A program made the translations under genes and the position numbers. Source: DASCOT01 sp965197275 (lineage in GTDB: Bacteria > Acidobacteriota > UBA890 > WLXD01). From it: 64,000 bases of DNA. The stretch is from the NCBI GenBank assembly GCA_965197275.1, contig CBDAMQ010000022.1, forward strand, positions 47,875 through 111,874, in the 5' to 3' direction. Positions within the stretch are counted from its first letter, which is position 1. The number at the start of each line of letters is the position of its first letter. The notes beneath the pieces were generated by a model, which worked only from the letters and a program-made list of their open reading frames with translations, was not told the origin of the DNA and did no database searches. Below, one piece after another: positions 34,155-43,277 of the stretch.

Positions 34155-35675
34155 TTGAGCCAACACCGAGCATCGTCGGTGATCCCCATCGCTCGAACAC
34201 TCGCAGGCGCCCTGGTGATGTTGTTCTGCGGACCCTTGGATGCCCAGGAGGCCACGATCCCGCGGATCGAGGCCGCCGAGTGCGTCACCGAAGCTCTGGT
34301 AGCCGCCAACGCCGATTGCTACCGGTTCTTCGGGCAGGAGGACCGCGACCGTCCCAACGGGACCATTGTCGAGCTGCCTCTGGGAGTGATTCCGCCGCGG
34401 GAAGGAGACGGCGATTCCGACCCGCTGTTCTATTTTCCTGGTGGGCCCGGCGGGTCGCCCCTTCGGAGCTTCGAATGGCTACGCGAGGTCACCGGTGACC
34501 GATCGCTCGTGCTCATCGATCACCGAGGGTTCGCCCACGCCAAGCCGCACCTCGAGTGTCCGGGCAGTCAGCTGGCACCGTGGTTCAACCAGCTGTCGCC
34601 GGCGATCGTCTCATCGACCGACACCGGTGAGCGGCTGCGCATCCATGCCGAGTCCGTCGAGCGCTGCTACAACAAGCTCGTTGGCGAGGGCATCGACGTT
34701 TCCAAATACAACGAGTACGACGTTTCCCGCGATGTCGACGATATCCGCGCCTTACTGGGCTACGACAAGATCAACATCTTGGGATGGTCGACCGGCGGAG
34801 GCGGAGCGATCTCGTACCTCCGCTACTACCAGGAACACGTGCGTTCGATGATCCTCGGAGCGCCGTGGTTCGGCGAGTACCGCAATCGCGCCGCGATCGA
34901 CGAGTTCTACACCGTGAAGCAGAAGACAACCGATATCCTGGGCAGGTGCGTGGCCTCCGATCCGCATTGCCGCGAAATGCTGCCCGCCTGGTACTACGAG
35001 ATCGATCGCGCCCGCCGGACATTGGACGATCGTCCCTTCTTGAGCGTCGTCGAGACCGCGACCGGCGAGCAGCTGACTCTGTCGTTCGACGGCGTCGCGC
35101 TGATGGGCAAGATCTATCGGGATTTCGAGAACGTCTACATGAAGCTGCCCAACGTGCTGGCGCGGATCCGACGCCACGACTACTCGGCGCTGGACGATTT
35201 CTTCGCTACCGATCAATGGGTCGAGGTCTCGGCTGACGAGACCTCCGGCATACTTCCCTACGGCTACTATCTGGCCCACATCTGCGGCGATATGGGCACC
35301 AACCGACCGACCAAGGACGATGTCTTCGCGATGCTCGAACGCGAGCCGGCTCTTCTGGGCTACGAGGATCTCAAGATCTGTGCCTGGTGGGGTGTCGACG
35401 GAGCCGTGCCCCCGGAACACAACAATCGCTTCGATTCCGACGTTCCCGGCCTGTCGCTGCATGGCCAGGTCGACTCCTGTTGCGGCATTCGCTGGGGGCA
35501 CTATGTGGCGCAGACGATGCCCAATCTGCAGCTGGTGGAGTTTTCGGCGCTGGGGCATGGAATCCCGGGCACTTGTCGCACGGAGATGATGAAGAGCTTT
35601 CTGGAAGACCCCCGCGCAGAGGTCGACGACAGCTGCAAGGACGACGTGCCGCTAGGACCCTGGGTCTTCGAGTAA
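34155..35675 (+). CDS. Exported alpha/beta hydrolase (TAP-like peptidase/esterase)
   Basis: 506 residues. TTG start at 34155 supported by AGGAG eight bases upstream; signal peptide IARTLAGALVMLFCGPLDAQ. Alpha/beta-hydrolase landmarks: PLFYFPGGPGGSPL (oxyanion loop), LVLIDHRGFAHAKP, INILGWSTGGGGAISYL (nucleophile Ser in GWSTG), PGLSLHGQVDSCCG (Asp) and FSALGHGIPGTC (His). Several cysteines (CVTEALVAANADC, SCCG, CRTEMM, SCKDD) suit disulfides of an exported protein. Most similar in plan to tripeptidyl aminopeptidases of Streptomyces type and proline iminopeptidases. The cupin gene begins 49 bases later. Confidence 0.8.
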   Translation: MSQHRASSVIPIARTLAGALVMLFCGPLDAQEATIPRIEAAECVTEALVAANADCYRFFGQEDRDRPNGTIVELPLGVIPPREGDGDSDPLFYFPGGPGGSPLRSFEWLREVTGDRSLVLIDHRGFAHAKPHLECPGSQLAPWFNQLSPAIVSSTDTGERLRIHAESVERCYNKLVGEGIDVSKYNEYDVSRDVDDIRALLGYDKINILGWSTGGGGAISYLRYYQEHVRSMILGAPWFGEYRNRAAIDEFYTVKQKTTDILGRCVASDPHCREMLPAWYYEIDRARRTLDDRPFLSVVETATGEQLTLSFDGVALMGKIYRDFENVYMKLPNVLARIRRHDYSALDDFFATDQWVEVSADETSGILPYGYYLAHICGDMGTNRPTKDDVFAMLEREPALLGYEDLKICAWWGVDGAVPPEHNNRFDSDVPGLSLHGQVDSCCGIRWGHYVAQTMPNLQLVEFSALGHGIPGTCRTEMMKSFLEDPRAEVDDSCKDDVPLGPWVFE

Positions 35676-35724
35676 CCGCCCTCGAAATCGCCGTCTTCGA
35701 GAAACTCCCGCCAAGGAGACAATC

Positions 35725-36270
35725 ATGAGCAACGTGTTCGCCGGCTTGATCGCCATGCTGGCTCTCCATCTGACCGCCGCGCCGGGAGGCCCGCTTCCGC
35801 AGGCGCCTGAGTCCGCCGTTGCTACCCTCATAACGGATGCTGACATCCGCGCGGTCATCGAAGCAGCGCCGGACGGTCGTGTCAGCGACGTGCAATTCCG
35901 CATGGTCGACACGGGAGGCTACAACGTCGGTGTCGGCGTGGTGCAGCGGCCGGCCTCGGCTCCCGGCGGCGCCATCGAACACGATCAGCAGACCGAGGTC
36001 TACAGGGTTGTAGCGGGCTCCGGAACGCTCATCACCGGTGGCGAGCTAGTCGACAAACGCCGGCTACCGCCGGATGGCGACGTCGTCAAGCAGCTTACCG
36101 GCCCGAGTTCGTTCGGCAGCGGCATCCGAGGCGGCGAGAGTCGGCAGATCTCAGCGGGAGATATGGTGATCATCCCCGCCGGTGTACCGCACGGGTTCAG
36201 CGAGTTGCAAACGGACATCACCTACTTGGTGGTGCGGGTAGATCCGGAACAACTCGTCCAGCTCAAGTGA
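35725..36270 (+). CDS. Exported cupin-domain protein
   Basis: 181 residues. Signal peptide FAGLIAMLALHLTAAPGG. Cupin motif 1 is IEHDQQTEVYRVVAGSGTLITG and motif 2 is GDMVIIPAGVPHGFSEL; His in both motifs plus Glu/Gln can hold one metal. Single-domain secreted cupins bind or isomerise small acids or sugars; the substrate is unknown. AAGGAG six bases before the ATG. It is 12 bases before the agmatinase-like gene, so hydrolase, cupin and agmatinase-like genes probably form an operon. Confidence 0.8.
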   Translation: MSNVFAGLIAMLALHLTAAPGGPLPQAPESAVATLITDADIRAVIEAAPDGRVSDVQFRMVDTGGYNVGVGVVQRPASAPGGAIEHDQQTEVYRVVAGSGTLITGGELVDKRRLPPDGDVVKQLTGPSSFGSGIRGGESRQISAGDMVIIPAGVPHGFSELQTDITYLVVRVDPEQLVQLK

Positions 36271-36282
36271 GGGAACGCGAAC

Positions 36283-37266
36283 GTGAGCGATGAGGGCCCA
36301 CCGCTCGGCGATGCGGCCTTTCGCCGCGATAGCCTCAAGGGCACCGTCATCGAGTCGACATACGCCGGCGCACTGTCGTTCATGCGCCGCAAGTACACCC
36401 GCGACCTTACCGACGTCGACATCGCGATCACCGGAATCCCCTTCGATCAGTCAACCAGTAATCGCCCCGGGACCCGGCTGGGCCCGCAGGGCGTGCGACG
36501 GGCGTCGGCGAACTTCGCCTGGGGGCCGCAGTGGCCCTGGATGTTCGATCCGTTCGATACGCTCGCGGTCGCCGACTACGGGGATTGCGAACTCGACTCT
36601 GGCAACATCGCCGACGCGCCCCGGGTGATCGAGCGGCACATCGCACGAATCATCGCCGGCGGGGCGTCGGCGCTGGCCATCGGCGGCGATCATTACGTCA
36701 CGTATCCAATCCTGCGAGCCTACGCCGAGGTGCACGGACCGTTGTCGCTCATCCAGTTCGACGCGCACCGCGACGTCGAGCCCAACGTGGGCGATCGCAT
36801 CGACCACGGCACGATGTTCGGGCTCGCCATCGAGGAAGGGATCATCGACCCGGAGCGGTCGGTGCAGGTGGGCATCCGCACGTATTACGCCGGCGAACGA
36901 TCGTTCGGCATGCGGGTCATCTACGCCGATGAAGTGCACAGCTCGCCGGCAGACGAGATCGCCGTCGCAATCCAGCGAGTCGTCGGCGACCGCAAAGCGT
37001 ACCTGACCTTCGACATCGACTGCCTCGACCCGGCGTACGCTCCCGGCACCGGCACCCCCGTGCCGGGAGGCCTAACGACTCATCAGGCAATGGCGATCCT
37101 GCGACAACTAACGCATATCGATTACGCCGGGATGGACCTCGTCGAGGTTGCTCCTCCATACGATCACGCTCAGATCACCTCGCTTGCCGGCGCCGCGATC
37201 GCGCTCGAGTACCTCTGCGTCCGAGCCACCCAGGACGGCGCGCTGGGCGTCGAGATGCCAGACTGA
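36283..37266 (+). CDS. Agmatinase-like ureohydrolase
   Basis: 327 residues, cytoplasmic, GTG start. The binuclear manganese site is complete: AIGGDHYVTYPIL (His), IQFDAHRDVEPN (Asp-His-Asp) and LTFDIDCLDPAYAPGTGTPVPG (Asp-x-Asp and substrate loop). TRLGPQGVRRAS and MDLVEVAPPYDHAQITSL are further arginase-family signatures. Agmatinases and guanidinobutyrases release urea from guanidino compounds; exact substrate unclear. Together with the amidinotransferase at 18618 it suggests guanidino metabolism in this organism. Confidence 0.85.
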   Translation: MSDEGPPLGDAAFRRDSLKGTVIESTYAGALSFMRRKYTRDLTDVDIAITGIPFDQSTSNRPGTRLGPQGVRRASANFAWGPQWPWMFDPFDTLAVADYGDCELDSGNIADAPRVIERHIARIIAGGASALAIGGDHYVTYPILRAYAEVHGPLSLIQFDAHRDVEPNVGDRIDHGTMFGLAIEEGIIDPERSVQVGIRTYYAGERSFGMRVIYADEVHSSPADEIAVAIQRVVGDRKAYLTFDIDCLDPAYAPGTGTPVPGGLTTHQAMAILRQLTHIDYAGMDLVEVAPPYDHAQITSLAGAAIALEYLCVRATQDGALGVEMPD

Positions 37267-37331
37267 TCACCGCGGCTCGCTCTCCTGCGCGCCGTGGCTG
37301 GACGAGCCTAGAACTGCCGCGTGCAATCAGG

Positions 37332-38804
37332 CTACTGCCTGGTGAGCGGCTTGACTTTGAGCTCCCAGGCAGCGTGATCGTCGGGTCCGGCCGGCCCGAT
37401 CTTGCCCTCCGCCGACTTCAGTAGTGCCTGCGGGTCGTAGACAACTCCGGCCTTGATCACCAGACGGACATTGCGAGCGGTCGACATGTCCACCAGTGGA
37501 TTCCCTTCGGCCACGTACAGGTCCGCCAGCTTGCCGGGCTCGATCGAGCCCAGACGATCAACGACGCCGAGGGCCCGCGCGCCATTGATCGTCGCCGCCT
37601 TGAGCACCGCCGCCGCTGGCAAACCCGCATGCGCCATAACCATCAGCTCGCGCTGGTAAGCGAACCCGGGAAGCCAGGGGCCGGAGGTCGGCTCGTCGGT
37701 GCCGACGATGAGCAGGTCGCCGCCGCCGGACTCGAACAGCGCACCGACTTCGGCCATACGCCGGCGGAAGCTCTCTGATTCGACGTAGACATCCGCCGGT
37801 GACGAGCCGGCAGCCAGTCGCTCCCTGATTCGTGCCTGAGCGTACGGTGTGAAGAACTTGTACTCGTCCACCCACACCATATCGAGCTGCGAATGATTGG
37901 ACATGTTGCCGCCGAACATCTGCAGGTTGGCATCGAAGTAAACCTGCTCGTCCAGAAACAGCCCGATCAGGCGCTCGAGCTCGCCGGGCTCCGGTTCGCC
38001 ACCCCGCGTGATCCAATGCTCGATCCGATCGAGCCCCATGGCGATAGCGTCCTCGGGCTCGACGTCGTAGCTACCGGCATAGTTGCCGAGGTGACTCGTG
38101 GTGGTCATACCTCGCCGGTGGGCCTGGTCGATGAGAATGCGCATCTCGTCCGGCGTCGACTGCTTGATCTTGATGCTGGTGACGCCGCGTTGGGCCCAGT
38201 AGTCCACCTCGGCCCGAATCTCGGTTTCGGTGATGTCGTTGGGCCACCCGATACAGTCGTCCTCGGCAGTCTGGATCTGGTATTCACACCGGAAGGCACC
38301 GAAGTACGGCCCGGACGCGAACACCCGCGCCCCGATTGCTTCGCCACGATCGATGCGATCGCGCGCCTCGATCACCCGCTCGGGAAAGAACTCCCCCGCC
38401 GACCAGGTGGCAGTAACTCCGTTGGCCAGGAAGATCATCGAGTTGTAAGTCACCTCCTCGGCCCGCCCTACCCCGACCATGTTCATATTGTGGTGCGCGT
38501 GAAGATCGATCATGCCCGGCAAGACCGTGGCGCCGTCGTCGAGCTCGATCACTCGAGCTGCAGGAAAGTAGCGTCCCTGCAGGTCGGCGCCAACCTCGAT
38601 GAACTTACCGTCGCGGATTACGATGCCGGTGTTACGGACACGCGTGTCGCGAATGCCGTCGAACAACCAGCCGCCGGTGATCACGACCTCCCGGGGCGGC
38701 GCCTGAGCCCACTGTCCAGAGGCCGGAGATACCGCCAGCGTCACGATCGCTGCCAGCACGATCGGGCCGACGAAACCAGTTGTACGCACCGCTCGGTTGT
38801 TCAT
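37332..38804 (-). CDS. Exported amidohydrolase (imidazolonepropionase-like)
   Basis: 490 residues. Signal peptide FVGPIVLAAIVTLAVSPASGQ. Domain order: VVITGGWLFDGIRD strand, GMIDLHAHHNMNM (His-x-His, about residues 102-104), SIKIKQSTPDE (lysine position of the carbamate), TTTSHLGNYAG, DRIEHWITRGG (His), LIVGTDEPTSGPW (Asp) and KLADLYVAEGNP. The set fits prolidase/imidazolonepropionase-like amidohydrolases. The ATG at 38804 has AGGTGAG two bases upstream. The esterase-like gene precedes it by 115 bases on the same strand. Substrate unknown. Confidence 0.85.
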   Translation of the reverse strand: MNNRAVRTTGFVGPIVLAAIVTLAVSPASGQWAQAPPREVVITGGWLFDGIRDTRVRNTGIVIRDGKFIEVGADLQGRYFPAARVIELDDGATVLPGMIDLHAHHNMNMVGVGRAEEVTYNSMIFLANGVTATWSAGEFFPERVIEARDRIDRGEAIGARVFASGPYFGAFRCEYQIQTAEDDCIGWPNDITETEIRAEVDYWAQRGVTSIKIKQSTPDEMRILIDQAHRRGMTTTSHLGNYAGSYDVEPEDAIAMGLDRIEHWITRGGEPEPGELERLIGLFLDEQVYFDANLQMFGGNMSNHSQLDMVWVDEYKFFTPYAQARIRERLAAGSSPADVYVESESFRRRMAEVGALFESGGGDLLIVGTDEPTSGPWLPGFAYQRELMVMAHAGLPAAAVLKAATINGARALGVVDRLGSIEPGKLADLYVAEGNPLVDMSTARNVRLVIKAGVVYDPQALLKSAEGKIGPAGPDDHAAWELKVKPLTRQ

Positions 38805-38919
38805 GTCTCACCTACCAGTTCAGTCAGGACCAGAACTCACGCCGGGCAACAGTGGCAACTGGGGCGGACTTTAGCCAGATCGCCCGGAAGCGGCAACGGG
38901 CACCGCCTCCGCACCCCCG

Positions 38920-40281
38920 CTACAGGGACCCTCGCGCTGGCGGAATTCTGATTTCCAGCTCGGCGCCGAAAAGCATCGACCGATCGAGGTCTCGCGCCGC
39001 CCAGCGCAACAACGTCCGATTGCTCCGCTCAACCACGCCAGCGTAGCGCTCGGTGCCGTTGACCCGTACGCGCACGGCGCGGGACAGGTCGAACTGACGC
39101 GGCGACAACAACAATCGCACACGACGCACTCCGCGCGAGCGGATCTCGATATCGTTCCCGTCAACCGTGGCCTCGGCACGGCCACTCGACGCCGACCGCG
39201 GAAATCCGACCAGCAGATTGGAAGCACCCGGCAGTCGGCGCTCGATGTCCGGCAAGGTGGCGTCGCCGGCAGCCGGCCCCAGCGCCTCGATCACCATCCA
39301 GTGGGAGCGATTGAAGCGCGTGACGTCCTCGGTCTCCCAGCTGAGGCGGCGCGGCAACGGATCGCGCCGCGTCGACGTGAGAAATTCGTCGATGCGGTCG
39401 GCGCGCTCCGGCCACCATCGCACCGTGTGTCCCTCGCCGGCGATCTCGATGAACTCCACCTGCACGTCGGCGCCGCGAAACAGCTCGATGTACGGCCGAA
39501 CGCTGCGCGCCGGATACAACCGATCGACCTCACCGTTGAACACCAGGAACGGGCGACAGCGGAGGTTGACCACGTGCATCTGACCCTCGACGTCGACCCG
39601 TGGGCTGGCGAGCACCGCTGGGTGGCCGATCATCGGCACAAAGCTGGCCCACGGCGTGGGGTCGCGAAACGCCGTGTACCACGCGCCGGTGGCCCCGTCC
39701 GAGACCCCGATAATGTGCACCCGGTTCTCGTCGACGTTGTGGGTCATCTTCAAGCTGGCGAGGATCGCCGTCAGGTTATGAAGCTGGCTTTCCTGCCACC
39801 ATTTGGAGGCACCCCACGACGCCGGGAACACGGCGATATGGTCGGAGCTAAGCAAACGATCCGGATCGCGCCACCAGCCGCCGTTGTCGGGGATCTCGCT
39901 GCGAGCAACCCCGCCGTGCAGGTATACCCGCACCGGGTAGCGGCGCGCCGGATCATAGTCGTCCGGCACCTGGACCAGGTATGGATGCTCGACACCGCCG
40001 ATCTGGTGGCGGCGCAACAGGCGTCCCGTGGGCGAGGTGCCGTCGTAACGAGGACCGGCTTCGAGTGTTGCGTAGAGCTCGTCGAAGGAGCCCGCCGCGG
40101 CCAGACGATCCGCGATCGCCAGCCGTTGATCCGCATCGCCTTGCCAGATTTCCGTCGCAGCATCGACCGGCAGCTGCGCATCGACCGGTAGCGGCACCGG
40201 CAACGTTGCCACGCACACGGCGGCCAAACTCGCCGCCAGGCTCCGCCACAGCCAATCTCCTGCAGACCGTCCAAAGCTCAT
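38920..40281 (-). CDS. Exported alpha/beta hydrolase (PHB depolymerase/esterase-like)
   Basis: 453 residues from ATG 40281; GTG 40293 would add four. Signal peptide LAASLAAVCVATLPVPLPVDAQ. Hydrolase core: YPVRVYLHGGVARS (oxyanion), VHIIGVSDGATGAWY (nucleophile Ser in GVSDG), LVFNGEVDRLYPA (Asp) and IAGEGHTVRWWPE (His). The last about 120 residues (GVRRVRLLLSPRQFDL, VRVRVNGTERYAG) form a beta-rich extra domain. Resembles secreted polyester or feruloyl esterases with dienelactone-hydrolase-like core. Divergent from the candidate selenoprotein, starts 161 bases apart. Confidence 0.8.
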   Translation of the reverse strand: MSFGRSAGDWLWRSLAASLAAVCVATLPVPLPVDAQLPVDAATEIWQGDADQRLAIADRLAAAGSFDELYATLEAGPRYDGTSPTGRLLRRHQIGGVEHPYLVQVPDDYDPARRYPVRVYLHGGVARSEIPDNGGWWRDPDRLLSSDHIAVFPASWGASKWWQESQLHNLTAILASLKMTHNVDENRVHIIGVSDGATGAWYTAFRDPTPWASFVPMIGHPAVLASPRVDVEGQMHVVNLRCRPFLVFNGEVDRLYPARSVRPYIELFRGADVQVEFIEIAGEGHTVRWWPERADRIDEFLTSTRRDPLPRRLSWETEDVTRFNRSHWMVIEALGPAAGDATLPDIERRLPGASNLLVGFPRSASSGRAEATVDGNDIEIRSRGVRRVRLLLSPRQFDLSRAVRVRVNGTERYAGVVERSNRTLLRWAARDLDRSMLFGAELEIRIPPARGSL

Positions 40282-40315
40282 CGTCACGCGCACCTATGGG
40301 GAGACCAGTGTCTTT

Positions 40316-40328
40316 TTACAGGCCACTA
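40316..40328. repeat. Short repeat TTACAGGCCACTA
   Basis: Thirteen bases identical to 49180-49192. Lies in the divergent intergenic space between the esterase and the candidate selenoprotein. Possibly a relative of the CTAGCRGGCC repeats; function unknown. Confidence 0.35.
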
Positions 40329-40442
40329 CGTCGTCGGGCTCTTGGTGAACCACGGCATCACCAGGGTAGACTGCGCCGGGAGGCGAACGGGCCTCGGCTG
40401 GTGCGGCGAGCGCGTACGTTGCCCCGAATCCGGAGACAGAAC

Positions 40443-41819
40443 ATGACCACGCGAGCGGCGACCCTCGGAGCCCTGGTGATGCTAGTGGCGGTGCTTCCAG
40501 CGACCGCGCCTGTGCCGCAGAGCGAGCACGCGCTAGAGATCGGCCGCCCGTTCCCGACCATCCCACTGCCCGATCTGGAGGGCACTCGTCGCAGCGTCGC
40601 GGATTTTCGCGGCCACAAGCTGATCTTGCACGTGTTCGCGTCGTGGTGAGCAGGCTGCCGCGTGCACGTGCCCGGGTGGCACGAAGCAACCGCAGCCTGG
40701 CAGGCGGCCGGCGACATCCAGATGATCGGCATCGTGCAGGAGCAGCACCCGGATCGTGCGCGCCTGTTCATGCAATGGAAGCAGATGGAATGGCCGGTGC
40801 TGGTGGATTCTCTCGACCTGCTGGAAATCGACGTCGTGCCATTGACCCTGGCCATCGACGAGCACGGCATCATCCGGCAAATACACCCGCCGCTGGAGAA
40901 TCCGGACCAGCTGCGCCGCACCTTCGTCGACGTGCCGTTCGAGGCACCCAGAGGTGTCGCACCGAACCGGTCGGTGACGTTGGATCCGGCTCGTCAGCGG
41001 GCTCAAGATCTGTATCGCTGGGGTGGCGATGACGAGATCGACACCATCGTCGATGCGTTCGCCGACTCGGCCGGGGCAGACCCGGAGCACGGCTACGGCC
41101 TGTTCCGCGCCGGCGTGGCAGTCCGACGCCGCTACGACTCCCCGTCCGCCCGGCCAGGCGACTTCCAGCGCGCCGTGCACTACTGGGAGGCGGCTCTGAC
41201 GGTCGACCCCAACAACTACATCTGGCGGCGACGCATTCAGCAGTACGGACCGCGGCTCGACAAGCCGTACCCCTTCTACGACTGGGTTCCGACGGCGCGC
41301 GCCGAGATCAGCGCCCGTGGCGAGACGCCAGCGGAGCTTGTCGTGGAGCCTGGCGGCGCAGAGTTTGCCCAGCCAGCACCCGCCTTTACCGCCGACGCCA
41401 CCGCCCCGCCGGTGATCGACGAGCGTATCTTGCGCGACGACGGCACCTACGTGGTCGCCGAGAGCACTCTGGTGCCGGGCACCGTTGCACCGGGGGCCAG
41501 CACCCGCGCTCACGTGACGTTCCTACCCAACGACGCGATCAAGGCGCACTGGAACAACGAGGTCGATGATCTCGTTTTCTGGATCGAGCCGCCCGACGAA
41601 TGGCAGGTTGATCACCGTGTCCTGACGGTCGCCAACCCAACACAGACCGTGAGCCTGGAGCTGCGCACGGTCGAGTTCGAGATTCGCGTCCCGGACACCG
41701 CAACGGACGGCGAGTTGAAGCTCCCGGGATACGCCCTCTACTACGTCTGCGAGGACGTTAACGGGATTTGCCTCTATCGGCGCCAGGACGTGGCACTGAC
41801 ACTTCGCGTGCAGGAGTAG
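40443..41819 (+). CDS. Candidate selenocysteine-containing redoxin (TlpA/AhpC-like) with C-terminal extension
   Basis: 458 residues if the in-frame TGA at 40647-40649 is read as selenocysteine (residue 69). ATG 40443 with GGAG seven bases upstream; hydrophobic leader LGALVMLVAVLPA. The redoxin domain runs IGRPFPTIPLPDLEGTRRSV, ADFRGHKLILHVFASW-U-AGCR, WHEATAAWQAAGDIQMIGIV, WPVLVDSLDLLEID, VPLTLAIDEHGII. The TGA stands exactly where the active-site cysteine of thioredoxin-fold proteins is expected, giving UxxC (U-A-G-C), and the frame stays open for 389 codons after it. A two-tier stem-loop follows the TGA. The C-terminal 270 residues (HYWEAALTVDPNNYIWRRR, LYYVCEDVNGICLYRRQDV) are helical then beta-rich and not assigned. 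The amidohydrolase gene starts 4 bases after the stop. Alternative: a Cys-to-stop mutation. Confidence 0.75.
40651..40699 (+). promoter_or_regulatory. Bacterial SECIS-like stem-loop directly after the TGA
   Basis: Lower stem CAGGCTGC (40651-40658) pairs perfectly with GCAGCCTG (40692-40699). Upper stem CGTGCC (40667-40672) pairs perfectly with GGCACG (40678-40683). The apical loop CGGGT has G at position 2 and begins 23 bases after the TGA, within the spacing known for bacterial SECIS elements. An eight-base internal loop lies on each side. Pairing is seen directly; SelB binding is inferred. Confidence 0.65.
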
Positions 41820-41823
41820 ACCG

Positions 41824-43248
41824 ATGCGAACCTCTACTTACGCGATGATCATGGCGACGCTCGCAAGCGTCGCGGCGGCGCAGGCGCCATCCGCGCTCGC
41901 CCCGGGAACGATGGAGTTTGTCAGCGTCGACGCCGAAGTCGTGGCGTTGACCGATGTCCAGCTGATCGACGGTACCGGCGCGCCGCCGGCAAGTGGACAG
42001 ACGGTGCTTATCCGCCACGGGCGCATCGCGGCTGTTGGCGCCGCCGGCGAAGTCAGCATCCCATCCGGCGCCGAGGTGCTGGAGTTGGGTGGCCACACCG
42101 TCATTCCCGGTCTCGTCGGGCTGCACAACCACACCTTCTACACCTCGCCGGGGGCGATCTACAGCCAGATGGTGTTCTCGGCACCGCGCCTGTACCTGGG
42201 CAGCGGCGTCACCACGATTCGCACCACCGGCACCGTGCTGGCGTACAGCGACCTCAACGTCAAAGCTCAAATCGATCGCGGCGACGTCCCCGGGCCGCGC
42301 ATGCACGTCACCGGCCCGTACCTGGACAACAGCACGAACCCACTCGACACCGTCGAGCCCAAGACAGCCACCCCGGAGGACGCCCGCCGGTTGGTGGCCT
42401 ACTGGGACGAGGAAGGCATCGAGTGGATCAAGGCCTACACCAGCATCAGCCGGGAGACGCTGGGGGCGGCGATCGACGAGGCCCACAAGCGCGGCATCAA
42501 GGTGACCGCGCACCTGTGTTCGGTGACCCACGGCGAGGCCGTCGAGTTGGGCATCGACAACCTCGAGCACTCCTTCATCACAATGAGCGACTTCGTCCCC
42601 GGCAAGGAGGTCGACGTCTGCCCGCCGCAGATGACCGCCACACTCGCCAGCCTCGACATCGACAGCGAGCAGGTGCAGGAATCTATCCGCCACATCGTCG
42701 CCCACGGCGTGCCGCTGACCTCGACGCTGTCGGTGTTCGAGTGGAGGATCCCGGATCGGCCCGACGTACACCCGCGAGCGCTGGAGATGATGACTCCACG
42801 CCTGCGCCAGGAGTACCAGGAGCTTCGTGAGCGCACCCGCGAGACGGCCCAGGAGCGCGCCTTCATGAAGGGGCTGCTGACCAACGCAATGGCGTTCAAT
42901 CGCGCTTTTGTCGCGGCCGGCGGTGTACTCGCCAGCGGTGTCGACCCTGCCGGTGGTGCGCTACCGGGATTCGGCGATCATCGGAACTACGAGCTGTTCG
43001 TCGAATCCGGATTTCGACCCGAAGAGGCAGTTCGCATCATGTCCGCCAACGGCGCCAAAGTGCTCGGCGTCGACCGCGAGCGCGGCACAGTCGCGGTCGG
43101 CATGCTGGCGGATCTGGCCGTTCTCGAAGGCGATCTCACCACCGCAGCCAGCGTGATCCGCAACGTGGTCACGGTCTTCAAGGACGGCATCGGCTACGAC
43201 GCCGGCAGACTGCTGGAATCGGTCAAGGGCCAGGTCGGGCTGCGATAA
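41824..43248 (+). CDS. Exported amidohydrolase
   Basis: 474 residues, starting 4 bases after the candidate selenoprotein, so co-expressed with it. Leader YAMIMATLASVAAAQAPSA. Motifs: DVQLIDGTGAPPASGQTV, GLVGLHNHTFYTSPG (His101-x-His103), IEWIKAYTSISRE (Lys), VTAHLCSVTHGEAV (His), NLEHSFITMSDFV (His), VLASGVDPAGGALPGF (Asp) and VGMLADLAVLEGDL. It is an imidazolonepropionase-like or prolidase-like member with all metal ligands. Substrate unknown. The shared operon raises the possibility that the redoxin protects or supports an exported pathway that this enzyme belongs to. Confidence 0.85.
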   Translation: MRTSTYAMIMATLASVAAAQAPSALAPGTMEFVSVDAEVVALTDVQLIDGTGAPPASGQTVLIRHGRIAAVGAAGEVSIPSGAEVLELGGHTVIPGLVGLHNHTFYTSPGAIYSQMVFSAPRLYLGSGVTTIRTTGTVLAYSDLNVKAQIDRGDVPGPRMHVTGPYLDNSTNPLDTVEPKTATPEDARRLVAYWDEEGIEWIKAYTSISRETLGAAIDEAHKRGIKVTAHLCSVTHGEAVELGIDNLEHSFITMSDFVPGKEVDVCPPQMTATLASLDIDSEQVQESIRHIVAHGVPLTSTLSVFEWRIPDRPDVHPRALEMMTPRLRQEYQELRERTRETAQERAFMKGLLTNAMAFNRAFVAAGGVLASGVDPAGGALPGFGDHRNYELFVESGFRPEEAVRIMSANGAKVLGVDRERGTVAVGMLADLAVLEGDLTTAASVIRNVVTVFKDGIGYDAGRLLESVKGQVGLR

Positions 43249-43277
43249 CGCCGGAGTGGATGGCCGCCGCCGCCTCG

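Noticed and set aside
33977..34498. Open frame upstream of and overlapping the alpha/beta hydrolase start
   Set aside because: No domain, no ribosome site, and it runs out of frame into a well supported gene.
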